DNA of 64,000 nucleotides from Saururus chinensis (lineage: Eukaryota > Streptophyta > Magnoliopsida > Piperales > Saururaceae), in the NCBI GenBank assembly GCA_035235625.1, contig CP141140.1:49657351-49721350 (forward strand), given 5' to 3'. Below, one piece after another: positions 46,425 to 58,200 of the stretch. Made by a program: the position numbers and the translations under genes. The notes under the pieces were generated by a model. That model was not told the origin of the DNA, searched no databases, and worked only from the letters and a program-made list of their open reading frames with translations. The stretch's first letter is position 1; every line of letters starts with the position of its first letter.

Positions 46425-46799
46425 ACCAGGTCTGGCCTGTGCGCCAAACTAGTTGGCAGGCTAGTCACGCCCAACTTGCACACTAGCCAGATCTAGCCGA
46501 CGCACAAGCCAGATATGGCCTACGCGGCCCTTCTCGCCCTCAGCGGGATCTAACCCTCACACCGGATTGGTCACACGAGGCCAAATCTGATCATGTCACG
46601 GCCTACATGCCGAATCTGGCTGTGTGTGCGGGTCACATCTCATTGTCGAAATAGTCACCAGAGTCATAGTCGTCGGCGTTATAATCACCAGAGAAGAAAG
46701 AGATGGGGTTTTCCACAATTCAACTATACTTCGTCACGCTGCATGCTACTTCCTCCTTGGACTTGGTTCGGCTAGGGGGTGGCATGCGCTTAGGGCGTG
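46425..46799. other. Older repeat relic that the chromovirus landed in
   Basis: GC-richer DNA with repeated ggccta/tctggcc words, closing with ttggttcggctaggggg...gcgtgaca (46760-46802). That closing resembles the end of the LTR at 3420-3458. No coding content. Confidence 0.35.
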
Positions 46800-47590
46800 A
46801 CAATTTCCATGTGGCCTCCCCTTACTGGAAGTAATGGTGAGATCATGAAGAACAATATGAACATCTAGTCTTCCTCATCTACATCATCGCCATAGCGCAT
46901 ATAAATAAGAGACTAGAGCATCTAGTCTCTTCGTAATCTGCCTGGTGAAGCATGCCCATTTGATTTTCCACTCACATTCAACAAATGCATTAAATAGGGA
47001 GAAATGTGGCACAAAATAAATGGAGGCATGAGGTAGCAATGGCAAAATTATCATAATAAGGCGCAAAGCTAAAAATTGGCAATTCTTACCAAAAACATAA
47101 AATATTTGGAATTATTTACACAATGACTCGAACTTTGGAAAAACCTTCTACAAATGAGTGCATAAGTTTTTGATGTAGCCCCAAACTAAGTAAACAAGTG
47201 CCTACTAAGGTTCTAAGGAAGGTTTTACCAAATTTCAGTTTGTTGTGTAAAGAATTCCCAAATTTCAACATTTTTTCATAGGAATTGCCAATTTTCAGGT
47301 TAGCGGCTTATTATGATAATTTTGCCCTCACGACCTCATGCCTCTACATTAGTGCAAAATTACTCCCTCCCCCCTATGTGTCCTCCCCATTTAATGCTTC
47401 CATTGAATGGGAGTGAAAAATCCAAACAAGCATGTTTCACCAGGCCTGTCTACGAAGAGACTATCTTCTTCATATAAGTGGATATGCATATGAGGAAGAC
47501 TAGATGCTCTTCACCTCTTCCTCATCCTGTAGTTCCTCATGAGGTCACCTCTTTCACTTCCAGTAAGGGTGGTCATAGCAAAATCACTGG
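46800..47590. mobile_element. Foldback element (long inverted repeats, small loop)
   Basis: The left arm (about 46803-47150) and right arm (about 47210-47585) are inverted copies along nearly their whole length. Matching landmarks are ccttactggaagt / acttccagtaagg, aagactagatgt/gcatctagtcttcc, agcatgcttcaccagg / cctggtgaaacatgc and ggcaaaattatcataataag / cttattatgataattttgcc. The loop is roughly 60 bp. No transposase frame is present. Whether it is a MULE-type foldback or another class cannot be told, because the target duplication is not clear. Confidence 0.8.
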
Positions 47591-47879
47591 CAAAGAGCTC
47601 AATTTTTGGTTGTATGCCCTCACCAAGGAATTCTTAAAGCCTCTATTGAAGAGCTCCTGGTTCAATGGAGCAGCCCGCACTAGGATAGCGATTTCTAGGG
47701 TTTGGATGTCAAGCACAAATGGTGGATTGATTGACATAGTTGTCCAAGTACAAGGGCATGGGAAATGGTCATTGTCTTGGGTAGGCAATCTGACCTTTTT
47801 GCACCTTTTCAATTTGTTTCAACCTTATAAACAAAACGTTTTAACAATTTGGATTACCATTTTTTAAATGTTTGATTTG

Positions 47880-48240
47880 TATGTTTTGATAATAAAAAAA
47901 ATTAACTTTTTTCAAAATTCTTGAACCACTATGTCCAAATGTTTTAACACCATGGTCAATTTAGGGGTTATGACTCTTTAAATGTTTTAACATTTTATTA
48001 AATTGTTGTGACACATGTATCAAATCGTTTTAACACAACTGTTAAAACATATTGGTTAGTTGGTGGGCAAAAGTTTTAAAATTAGTGTTAAAACAATTTA
48101 AAAAAAGTGTCCGAATGTTTTAACATTTTTGTCAATTTGGGGTTTAGAACAATTTGAATGATTTAACATTTAGGTTAAATTGTTTGGACATTTAAGTCAA
48201 ATTATTTTAATACAACTGTTAAAACATTTTGGTTACATAG
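47880..48240. repeat. AT-rich periodic repeats of the 'gttttaacac' type, block 1
   Basis: Phrases such as aaatgttttaacattttgttaaattg, gacacttatgtcaaat and acaactgttaaaacattttggttag recur with a period near 150-180 bp and much variation. The same units return at 49105-49600. Confidence 0.65.
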
Positions 48241-48626
48241 ATTCTTGAGGGGGGAGCTTTGTGTCTTTAATATATTGCTCACATTTTATCCTTAGTTATC
48301 TCAAATAACCAGAGCAATATATTAAAGATACACAACTCTCTCCTTAAAAATCTATGGAAGTATACATTTAGACATGCTTCTCCCTTTTTCTTCTTGGCTG
48401 AATCAGAATGCTCTTTGTTTTGCATACATGATTCTTATTGTCTTTAATTGGTGAAAGAACTTTTAACAATAAGAAATGATTTTAAGTTGAAAATGTTGGA
48501 CTTGGCAATGATATCAATCTCAATTGGAAATCAAATAGTTCTTATTGTCTTTGACTGGTAAAATAATTCCTCAATTGGTGTATGAGGGAATCACTCTTAC
48601 AAACATATGTAATCTTAAATGAGTGG

Positions 48627-48990
48627 CTAGACTATGTTCTTTACATGAAAATCCTTGTCTTCCTTTGTTACTAGGTTCTCTAATAGGGCCTCCACACTCT
48701 TCATCTCTAGCTTTTTATTCACCTGGGGGAAATATCTCTCAAAGTGTGTACTTTTCGTAGTGTGTTTCCCTTTTGAGATACACATCGGTTTCCCTGCCAA
48801 CTGTAGGACTATGATCAATGCAACATCCTTTGTCATAAAAGACACTATCTTCCCCTTTAGCTTCAATGATAGGACTCTTCACACCAGCTCAATACCAAGT
48901 GCTCTAATAATTTCTTGCATCACGTTAACCCCATCATTACATAAAACTTGTAGAACAACCCAACCTCCATATTGCTATCTATAAGTTTGT
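48627..48990 (-). pseudogene. Copy A of an unrecognised repeat-associated coding region
   Basis: 48866-48627 encodes 79 residues related to 50672-50175 (shared SFMTKDVALI, CISKGKHTTKSTHF and KSVEALLENLV). Its upstream part (to about 48990) is in another frame, so it is broken. The style VALIxGLxLAGKPI recalls the proteins captured in plant Mutator-like elements; this is a weak hint only. Confidence 0.45.
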
Positions 48991-50174
48991 TGCTAGCTAT
49001 TATTGGCCTTGTGTTGTCAAGCTTGTGTGGCATGCATGGTACCACTATCATCTTCAGTCTTTTCCTCTTGTCTTTTCTTGTTCAACTCTGCACAAGATCC
49101 ATTTAAACCATTGTAACACTATGGTCAATTTTGGGGTTAGGACTCTTTAATTAGCATTTTGTTAAGCCATTGTGACACATATATTAAATTGTTTTAACAC
49201 AACTCTTAAAATATTTTGGTTAGTTATGGTGGACAAATAAATAAGTTTTTTAAATCAAGTGTTAAAATGATTTGAAAAAAGTGTCCAAACATTTTAAAAT
49301 CATTGTCAATTTAGGGTATAGAACTATTTATAATATTTAACATTTTGTCAAATTGTTTGGACACTTATGTCCAATCATTTAAACACAATTGTTAAAATCT
49401 TTTGGTTAGTTAGTGGACAAATTTATAACTTTATTAAGATAAAAATATTAAAATGATTTGACACGAGTATCCAAACATTTTTTTTAGGATTGTTTAAATG
49501 ATTTAATATTTTGTTAAACCATTGTGACACTTATGTCAAATTATTTTAACACAAATATTAAAACGTTTTGGTTAATTGGTGAAAGCCACTAGACTTTTAC
49601 ATAGATTAGGGATAGATTAACTTAGTTTAAGGTTTGAGAATCAGATAGGTACTTAACATTTTATTAATCTCTTGTCTTTAGATTGATATTTATCAGGGAA
49701 CGATAATAAGAGCATTTATTAATATGTTTAAAACACTAAGGGTCCTCTGTTTTGACCAAAAAGTGCAAGGAATAAGTATTTTTGAATGCATTCTTCTATA
49801 GATTCTTGAGGAATGATCTTTATGTTTTTAATATATTGATTACATTTTATCCTTAGTTATCTCAAATAACTAGACAATATATTAAAGATACACAATTCTC
49901 TCCTCAAGAATATGAGGAAGTATGCATTCAAACATACTTCTCCTTTGTACTTCTTGGCCGAATTAGAATGCTCTTTGTCTTGTTTATATGGTTCTCATTG
50001 TCTTTGATTGGTGAAAAAATTTCTAACAACAATAAATGATTTTAAGTTGAAGAGGTTAAAGTTTGAGGTGATATCACTCTCCAGAGGAAATCATATGGTT
50101 CTTATTATATTTGACTAGTAAAATTATTTATTAACTGGTGCTTGAGGGAATCACTCTTAAAGACATATGTAATC

Positions 50175-50672
50175 TTAAATGAGTAGTCTAACTATGTTAT
50201 TTACATGGGAGTCCTTGTCTTCCTTTCTTATTAGGTTCTCTAATAGGGCCTCCATACTTTTCAACTTCGGTTTCTCATTCCCTCTGAAAAAATATATATC
50301 AAAGTGTGTATTCTCTAATAGGGCCTCTATACTTTTCAACTTCGGCTTCTCATTCCTTCTGAAGAAATACATATCAAAGTGTGTACTTTTTGCAGTGTGT
50401 TTCCCTTTTAAGATACATATTGGTTTCGCGGCCAACCATAGGCCCATGATTAGTGCAACATTCTTAGTTGTAAAAGACACCAACTCCCCCTTATGCTTAA
50501 CAGACCTAAACTCTTCACACCATCTCAATACCAAATGCTCCAACAATTTCTTGTAGCATGTTAACCCCATCGCTGCATAAAACTTGTAGAATAGCCCAAC
50601 CTCCATCTTCTTGGCTATAAATTTGTTGCTAGTTGTTATCACCTTGTGTTGTCCTACTTGTGTGGCATGCAT
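50175..50672 (-). CDS. Hypothetical protein, copy B of the repeat-associated coding region
   Basis: An ATG-started frame of 165 residues, not recognised with confidence. The middle, VSFTTKNVALIMGLWLAAKPI, and the following KGKHTAKSTHFD match copy A. Residues about 109-158 contain a perfect-phase 25-residue tandem duplication (THFD(M/I)YFFR(R/G)NEKPK...EALLEN, 75 bp in DNA) that copy A lacks. The frame stays open through the duplication, but there is no sign of a promoter. It sits in repeat DNA and is most likely a transposon-carried fragment, not a host gene. Confidence 0.35.
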   Translation of the reverse strand: MHATQVGQHKVITTSNKFIAKKMEVGLFYKFYAAMGLTCYKKLLEHLVLRWCEEFRSVKHKGELVSFTTKNVALIMGLWLAAKPICILKGKHTAKSTHFDMYFFRRNEKPKLKSIEALLENTHFDIYFFRGNEKPKLKSMEALLENLIRKEDKDSHVNNIVRLLI

Positions 50673-50740
50673 GATACCATATCATCTTTGGCCTTTTCTT
50701 CTCTTGTTTAACTATGCACAAGATCCATTTAAATATGCAC

Positions 50741-51894
50741 ATTTAAAATATTTTACCACAATTGTTAAAATATTTAAACAACTACGTCAAAATATTATAA
50801 AACATTTGTCAAAACATTTTAATGACTGTGTTGTAATGTGTTGACATATACTTATAGTGACCCTTTTTTAAAACGTTTTAACACCTATCTTAAAACATTT
50901 TGACCCATATGTCAAAATGTTTTAACTATAGAAAAACTTTTTTGCATAATTATGACAACTACTTAACACTGATGTCTAGGGTTTAGGCATATGTCAAAAT
51001 GTTTCTTGGGTGGATGCAACAAAATGTATAAGTTTAGAATTAAACTTGTGATCAATTTTGTAAAAACATAACCTTTTTAGCAGAATTAATAAACCATTCT
51101 CACCACATTATTCAAATGTTTTGATATCTGGTAAGGTTTTGTCTCAAGCTTTACACTTCGAATCAATTTAAAAAAATTAATTAAGTTCCCCTAGAAACAT
51201 TAAAACCTTTTAATGCTACTGTTCAAATGATTTGAAAAAAGTTTAGAATTTTGTAACTCATTTGTCAAAAAATTTATACACAGATTATAACAAATTTTTT
51301 TCCCAAAATGTACCTACCTAAGTATACATCCTATATGCTTCCCCAGCTGACGATGTCAATTATCTCATCATTCATTTTACCTCAAAAAAAGAGAATAAGT
51401 TGAGAAAGAAGAATGTCAAGGATGAGGTAATGAAGTTGGAGAAAAGGATGTAGGATGACCAGCAGATAGGAAGAAGTGATGCTCGGTAACTAGAGTACAA
51501 TAAGAGGTGATGGGTGAAGATACATACAAAGAAGTGTTCTATTCATCTTAGGGGATAAGGCACATCCACACTAAGTGATGTTTGGAGATCAATTTAGTAA
51601 AGAAAATGATATTTTTATATAAAAAATAAATATTGCACATAAAAAACTCATATTAATTTTATTAGTTTAGATAAGTGAACCATGTGAACTTTGTATAATG
51701 CCCACTTATAAAATTCACATCAAAACTCTTGTGTAAATTTTTATAAAATTTTTTATATTGGAATATCACTGTCTTCCATAAACACAACACAGTGGAGATC
51801 ATTCAAAAACAAAACCTGTAAGTTATCGCGTGGATACTATCACACGAAAGACACTTTCTTTGCAACCACCCCACTAGGACATTTGGCTTTCGAA
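50741..51894. other. AT-rich repeat tail, nothing coding
   Basis: It continues the tgttttaaca-type phrases to about 51300, then plain AT-rich DNA. No gene seen. Confidence 0.45.
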
Positions 51895-51902
51895 AATCCG
51901 AG

Positions 51903-52353
51903 GAGTGTTTTAAAACCTGGATTGGCTCGGTTGGTCAGACCGGGTTCAACCGGACCCAATCAACTGGGTCGAAACGATTATGAAAATTCAAAAATTTTCT
52001 TGCAAAGGGATTCAAACTCATGAAGTCGTGAAGCCCATTTAGATTACTTACCACTAGGCTAGACTTGATTTGATATTTATATATCTATATCTATTTTATT
52101 TAAATATCTACATTATAACATAACAGGAAAAAACTTGTTCGCCGCGGGAGGGATTCGAATGCAGGACATATTTGTTGTACCATACGTACTTTATCACTAA
52201 GTTACGTTTATTTTGAGAATATATTTTGTAAATATTATATTTAGTATAATATTTAAGAAAATGGGTCAACTTAGGTTAACTCACGGTTAAACTAAGTCAA
52301 CCTGGCCTAGCGACCATTCTGGGTAAGTTGTCGGGCTAGTTTTTATAATACTA
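51903..52353. mobile_element. hAT-like element upstream of the prohibitin gene
   Basis: The left end gagtgttttaaaacctgg and right end gtttttataatacta are imperfect inverted repeats. The flanks (A/G)ATCCGAG (51895-51902 and 52354-52361) match at seven of eight positions. Ends and internal words (gggtcaact, ttgacc) relate it to 38665-39173. Its right end is about 315 bp upstream of the prohibitin ATG. Confidence 0.6.
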
Positions 52354-52435
52354 GATCCGAGTGGGGCCGGGTTGACCATTCCGAGTAAATTGTCGGGCTG
52401 GTTTTTAAAATACTAGATCCGAATGGGGCCGGGTC
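52312..52435. repeat. 62-bp tandem duplication of the hAT right end plus flank
   Basis: gaccattc(t/c)...tactagatccga(g/a)tggggccggg occurs at 52312 and 52374. The duplicate carries a second copy of the element's right terminus and of its flank. Confidence 0.75.
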
Positions 52436-52585
52436 AACCCGAGTGACATAAAAAACCTTGAGGTTAAAAAAAAATTACCTGCATAATTTGAGAGTTTTGT
52501 TGCCGGACATCCTATGCACATCCGAACCGGCCGGTCCATGCCCCAACCAAACAACCCACCCTTTCTTCATCCCCAAGCCAGCCCA

Positions 52586-52645
52586 AAACCCTAAAACCCC
52601 CGCCCACCAGTTGCCACTTCCGATCTCCATTTCCCAAAACCCTAA
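52586..52645 (+). promoter_or_regulatory. Two telo-box motifs in the prohibitin leader/promoter
   Basis: AAACCCTAA occurs at 52586-52594 and 52637-52645, both within 85 bp of the ATG. In plants this motif is frequent near the starts of genes for growth and translation and for mitochondrial functions. The regulatory role here is inferred from position only. Confidence 0.6.
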
Positions 52646-52667
52646 TTCTCTCCCTTTGCTTTCGGCC

Positions 52668-53522
52668 ATGGCGGGCAACAGCCAACAGGCGGTGAACTTG
52701 CTGACGAACGTCGCGCGGGCGGCCATCGGGTTCGGCCTCAGCGCCACCGCCCTCAACGCCTCCCTCTACACGGTTGACGGCGGCCAGCGCGCCGTCATCT
52801 TTGACCGCTTCCGCGGGGTGCTCGACGAGTCGGTCGGGGAGGGGACTCACTTCCTGGTGCCATGGCTGCAGAAGCCCTACATCTTCGATATCCGCACCCG
52901 CCCCCACACCTTCCCCTCCGTCTCCGGCACCAAGGACCTGCAGATGGTCAACCTCACCCTCCGCCTCCTCTCCCGGCCGGAGGTCTCCGCCCTCCCCACC
53001 ATCTTCAAGAACCTCGGCATTGAATACGACGAGAAGGTCCTCCCCTCCATCGGCAACGAGGTCGTCAAAGCCGTCGTCGCCCAGTTCAATGCTGACCAGC
53101 TCCTCACCGAGCGCCCCCACGTCTCCGCCCTCGTCCGGGAGTCCCTCATTCGCCGTGCTCGCGACTTCAACATCGTACTCGACGACGTTGCCATCACCCA
53201 CCTCTCCTACGGCCTCGAGTTCTCCAAGGCCGTCGAGCAGAAGCAGGTTGCCCAGCAGGAGGCCGAGCGCTCCAAGTTTGTCGTTGCTAAGGCTGAACAG
53301 GAACGGCGGGCTGCGATTATTCGGGCGGAGGGTGAGAGCGAGTCTGCCAAACTCATTTCTGATGCTACTGCGGCCGCGGGTATGGGGTTGATTGAATTGC
53401 GGCGGATTGAGGCCTCGAGGGAGATTGCTGCAACGCTGGCAAAGACACCCAATGTGGCTTACCTTCCTGGAGGGAACAACATGCTGCTTGGCATCAATCC
53501 GACCATGGCTTCGGGACGGTGA
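52668..53522 (+). CDS. PHB: Prohibitin, type I (plant PHB3/PHB4 group)
   Basis: 284 residues in one uninterrupted exon. The ATG at 52668 sits in a good context (gccATGgcg) and gives the family's MAGxxQ start; an upstream in-frame extension to 52458 is non-conserved and not used. An N-terminal hydrophobic stretch (about residues 14-36) anchors the protein in the mitochondrial inner membrane. The SPFH/prohibitin domain follows ([57 protein letters not shown]). The coiled coil that mediates ring assembly is at about 180-235 ([24 protein letters not shown]). The end, [10 protein letters not shown], is typical. Prohibitins form large ring complexes that support protease assembly, cristae and respiratory function. 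GC content is very high at the 5' end and drops toward the 3' end. No defect seen, so it is probably functional. Confidence 0.96.
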   Translation: MAGNSQQAVNLLTNVARAAIGFGLSATALNASLYTVDGGQRAVIFDRFRGVLDESVGEGTHFLVPWLQKPYIFDIRTRPHTFPSVSGTKDLQMVNLTLRLLSRPEVSALPTIFKNLGIEYDEKVLPSIGNEVVKAVVAQFNADQLLTERPHVSALVRESLIRRARDFNIVLDDVAITHLSYGLEFSKAVEQKQVAQQEAERSKFVVAKAEQERRAAIIRAEGESESAKLISDATAAAGMGLIELRRIEASREIAATLAKTPNVAYLPGGNNMLLGINPTMASGR

Positions 53523-54280
53523 TTTTGATGGTGAGCTTCTTAATATTTAATTATTTATTTTGTACCTGTATTTGCTATGAATAGTTTGATTCAGCTATGA
53601 GCCATCAGTTTGGGGCTGCTGTATCCAGATTATTGAAAGCAGTTATAATTTTATATGCTTTTTAGATGTTGCAAAGGGAGGATATTTTAGTGTGGCGTTG
53701 AGTTGCTTGTCTTTGCTCTTTTTGCCGATTGTATAGTTTACTGAGTTTAGCCTATTGTCTGTTAACTGGTTTGGGCTATTTGAGACTCAGGTGACCTTAT
53801 TATTTGCTATTAAGGCTTACCTAATCTTGCATTGATCTTTATTGATTTTATTGTTTACTTGTTTGGTACGAGACATGTAGTCCGCTCTAGAGGCTTTATT
53901 TAGTTCTAAATGTTAACCAAAAGTCAAGTTACGTTTGTCTGCATAAGTATGAACTATCATTTTGAAGGGAAAAGCTTATTCCTTGGCTTACAAGGAGAGG
54001 GTTAGGCGCTGCCACAAGGATTTTGATACCCAACTTAAGAAACAAACAGGTATTAAGATTCTGGCCAGTTAAAATAAGTTTTACTATATCAACAATAATT
54101 TTCTAGGAAGAGTTCCATTTAACTTTGCAAATTGAAGGTAGGCATGCAAGATGATGAAGCTTAGAATTGGTGAGGCCCAATAAAGAAAGAAATGGATTGT
54201 CAAGATTATGACACAATAGAAGCTGTGGATGGAGGGTTAATGAAATATTGAAAATTGAATGCTCACGTGTTAGTGAGCAC
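53523..54280. other. 3' flank of prohibitin
   Basis: It probably includes the 3' UTR; a GTGAGC just after the stop (53531) could be the donor of a 3' UTR intron. No gene or repeat is recognised up to the hAT-like MITE. Confidence 0.4.
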
Positions 54281-54288
54281 TACACGGG

Positions 54289-54627
54289 TAGGGATGCCAC
54301 TTGGGTCGGTTATACGGTAAAACCCGACCCAACCCTAATGGGTCGGGTTTGGTTTTTAAAATTCAGCTTGAATAGTTATCCGGGCTGTGTTCGGGTTTTA
54401 CGTGATCCAACCCACCTGATCCGAATAAAATTATAAATATAAAATTTTAATTTTTTTATATATAATTTAAGACTATTTTTTTTAAAAAATTTTAAATTTT
54501 TTTTAATTCTAAACTGGGCAAATGGGTCGGGTTCGGGTTTATTCGGGTCGGGTTTGGGTTTTAGTTTCTTTAAGTGGTATCGGGTTCGGGTTTTGCCCAA
54601 CCTGAACCTGACCTGATGGCATCCCTA
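54289..54627. mobile_element. hAT-like MITE (339 bp)
   Basis: Inverted ends tagggatgcca and tggcatcccta (11 bp, perfect). The flanks are 8-bp duplications TACACGGG and TACATGGG with one mismatch (54281-54288 and 54628-54635). Subterminal DNA is full of gggtcggg/cccgaccc words in both orientations; the centre is AT-rich. No coding capacity. Confidence 0.88.
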
Positions 54628-54698
54628 TACATGGGTGGTTGAAACTGCTTTCTTGATTCACATTCTACAACAAACAATGAAATTGACTTTAGACTGTT

Positions 54699-55193
54699 TG
54701 ATGCAGAGGGCTATTTCAGTCCTTTTCTTACTGCTTTAATTGATGTCATAATAATGCTTTACTGTTTACAGCTTACATGGGTCGAAAGGGTATTTTAGGG
54801 GCATTTTTGTATTTGTCCTTTAAGTGATTCCAACTACTGGAATGAGAAGGGGTATTCTTGTAATTTCTGTCAGTCAATTAGTTATTGTGTCAGAAGCAGT
54901 TACATTCCATAGGGGTATTTTTGTGATTTCTTTTAGTCAGTTAGTCACTGTGTCAGAAGCAGTTACATTCCAGGAGGATAAATAGTGGAGAAAGGGAGGG
55001 AAAGACGAGTGAAGTTTAATTTTCGAAATTGTATTCCAGAATTTTCTGTGGATTTGGGCCTGAACTGTGGATTCAGTTCAGTTTTCCTTATAAAAACTTT
55101 CATGGATTTGAAGGGAGGTTGTGGATTCAAGCTTGTAACTCCATCTCCTAGAAATTGAAGTTTTCATATTAGTTTTCTCTTTGAATTCCATCA
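54699..55193 (+). repeat. 5' LTR of the old gypsy element
   Basis: It is 495 bp and includes a TATA-like ggataaatagtgg near 54977 and two related ~60-bp direct repeats (agtcagtta...gtgtcagaagcagttacattcca at about 54870 and 54935). Confidence 0.9.
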
Positions 55194-55227
55194 TTTTTGG
55201 CGTTGTCTGGGGAACACAGAGTCTTCC

Positions 55228-58200
55228 ATGGTTGCTCCACCTCCCACTGAATCTGTTTCCCTTCATATTTCAACAAGCACAATTGTAGAAGTAAACCCAG
55301 GTTCAGCTACAACAAATCACTCAACAACTGCAACAGATGGCAATGTTTCTTCCTTCACAACATTTGGCGGAAACCTCACCATGGTGGAAGCTGACCAGTG
55401 TCAATTAACTCCAGGCTTAGATTCCCATTTGCCAGGCTGGTGGAGCTCAGCCGGTGCGAACAGGTGGCCCACCCCCAGGGTCGCCCATTCTAGTGTACCG
55501 CTAGCGACCACCCCCACTAATTCTAGGACAACATCTTTGCCCTCCTGGCCGCATGGAACTGCCTGGTGGATGCGAAGAAGGTTTTTTGCATGGCAGAAGG
55601 CCTCTAGAGGAGTTTTGACGGCCAAGAAGGATGCCATTGGGTGGTCCACTAGTCCCCATGCAACAAACTCCAGTTGGACCTCTTTCATATCCTCGAGCTA
55701 CAATAGGCCATCCCCTATTCCAGCAAGATAAGTCTAGTGATGAGGACGACAAACCAACTTAAGCCATGAGGTAATGACAAAAACTTCAACCAGTTCAAAA
55801 CAAAATTACAGCTGCCTAATTTCAATGGACAAATGAGTATAGAAGACTACCTAGGTTGGATTTTTGAAGTAGGAAATTATTTTGAGATTATGGAAGTGCC
55901 TGATGAGCTGAAAGTTAAGGTAGTTTCTTGCAAATTGAAGAATGGAGTTGCAGCTTGGTGGAACCAAGTGCAGACCAATTGATTTCAGCTAGGAAAACAC
56001 CTGTCTAAAGCCCTGGCCTAGGATGAAATAGCTGTTGAATAATCAGTTCTTGCCCATTAATTATGAACAAATGTTGTTCAAGCAATATCAAGAACGTAGG
56101 AAAGGCAATGGGGCAGTTTCAGATTATTTGGAGTACTTTCAAAGGCTTACAACCAGGAATAGTATTGTTGAATTCGAATCATCGAAAATAACCAGATTTG
56201 CAAGTGGGTTAAAGTTCACCTTGTAGGAAAAATTAGCAATCCATTCTTTAAACTCTCTTTCGAAAGCTACTCAAATCTCCTTTAGGTATGAGAGTTTAGC
56301 TGAAAGGAGAACATGAAGAGGGGGTTTCTACATGAATAATTCAAATGTCTGGTTCTAATTATAAGCAAAAGCAGGTGGTTGTTGAAGACACCTCTAAGAA
56401 ATCGGCCAAGTTTGAAGCTGTCAGAACCAATTATAAAACTTCTGCCCCTGCTTCAAAATCTGGTTTTGCTCATGCTACAGGCTCTAATTCCATCATTTGC
56501 TCCAAGTGTAAACAGCCGGGACACACTTCAAGTGCCTGCCCCCTCAGAAAAGCAACCCCTACAACTGCCATGGTGTCTGTTCAAGATACTTTAGAGGCTG
56601 AAATTGCAAAAACTGCTGACGAACTTGTGGAAAGAGTATATAGGGATGAAGAAGAATGTATTGAGGACCAATCAGAACTTTTAGTGTTAAGAAGGATGCT
56701 GATTTTTGTTTAACGGTTTGAAGATTTACAAAGGACAAATCACCACCGGGATTATTCAAGACAATGTGTGTAGAGTTATCATAGATGGTGGACGTAGAGA
56801 AAATTTGTATAGCTAAATTAGTGGTTCAATGGTTAAAAACCTTTCGAGAGACACTCTTAAGCCTTATTCATTAGGGTGGATCAATGCGGTAGGAGTCAAA
56901 GTGGAGGAACAATGTAAGGTACCTTTCACAATTGGAAAATATTGTAATGCTGATTTTATGTGACATAATTGATATGGATGTGTGTTAACTTCTTTTGGGA
57001 AGACCTTGGCAGTTTGATGTTCAAACAATTCATGATGGTAGGGATAACACTTATTCCTTCAAACAACATGGGGTTATGGTCATCCTAATGCCCCCCAAGT
57101 CAGTCTAGTAAAAGAAGCAAGGAGCAAAATTCTGCTGCCCCAAGTAGAAACAGTTATGTACAAAATAGAATTTCACAACAGTCGACACTCTTGGTAACTA
57201 CAAACTGCAAATAAATTATTGCTACAAATGTTGTGTATTTGTTGGTCAACAAAGATGGTGTAGTGTAGTAATTTGATATTAAAAGCCATCCTCAGCAGGT
57301 GCAACCCTTATTACATCAGAAGGGCTGCCCTTGGAGCTACCTCCCATGAGGGATTCAACATCAAATAGATCACATTTTGGGGTCTAGCCTTCCTCATCTA
57401 CCCCACTGTAGGATGAGCCCAGTCGACCATGCAAAATTGCAAAGGCAAGGTGAAGATTTGTTAAAAAGGGAGTTGATCAAAGAAAGTCTTAGTCCTTACG
57501 CAGTTCCAACATTATTGGTGCCAAAGAAATATGACAGTTGGACGTAGTGTGGACAACAGAGCTATAAATAAAATCACATTCAAGTATAGGTTCCCATTAC
57601 TAGACTTGATGATATGTTGGACATAGTGACCGAATCTACAATTTTCTCTAAGATTAATGCTAGGTGATGAGTAAAAAACTGCATTTAAGATAAGAGAGGG
57701 TTCATATAAATGGTTTGTGATGCCGCTCAGCTTAACCAATGCACTTTCATGCAGGTTATGACTCAAGTGTTGAAGCCATTCTTGGGTAGATCAATTGTGG
57801 TTTATTTTGATGACATATTAGTGTATAGCAAGGGTGAAGAACAACATACACATCAACTGGCTGGAGTTTTTGAAGTGCACCGACAGAATTTATTATATAT
57901 AAATATGAAGAAGTGTTTTTTTTCACCAAATAGCTGGTGTTCTTGGGTTATATAGTTAGTTTCGATGGTATTTATGTGGACCAAAGCAAGATAGAAGCAA
58001 TTCAGAACTGGCCCATTCCCAAATCAGCCACAGTTTTCATAGTTTGGCCACATTTTACTACAAATTTATCAAAAATTGCAGCACTATTCCCTACCCTTTA
58101 ACTAAATGCATGAAGGATAAATTTGTGTGGTGGACTCAAGCAGCTCAAAACAATTTTAAACAACTGAAAGACAAGTTAACTCAAGCACTAGTACTAGCCT

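Larger units (their letters stand above)
48240..50730. repeat. ~900-bp direct duplication around a periodic AT-rich block
   Basis: Copy A (about 48240-49110) and copy B (about 49797-50740) align from 'tagattcttgag' to 'ctgcacaagatccattt'. Each opens with a hairpin (ttaatatattg...caatatattaa) and contains the same minus-strand coding-like region. Between them, 49110-49600 repeats the periodic units of 47880-48240, so the duplicated unit was probably block plus copy, about 1.55 kb. Confidence 0.75.

Noticed and set aside
47478-47867. 129-residue plus-strand frame
   Set aside because: Its first third is the right arm of the foldback element and the rest matches nothing. No support for a gene.
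52512-53391. Long antisense and out-of-frame frames over the prohibitin gene
   Set aside because: They are shadows of the GC-rich prohibitin coding sequence.
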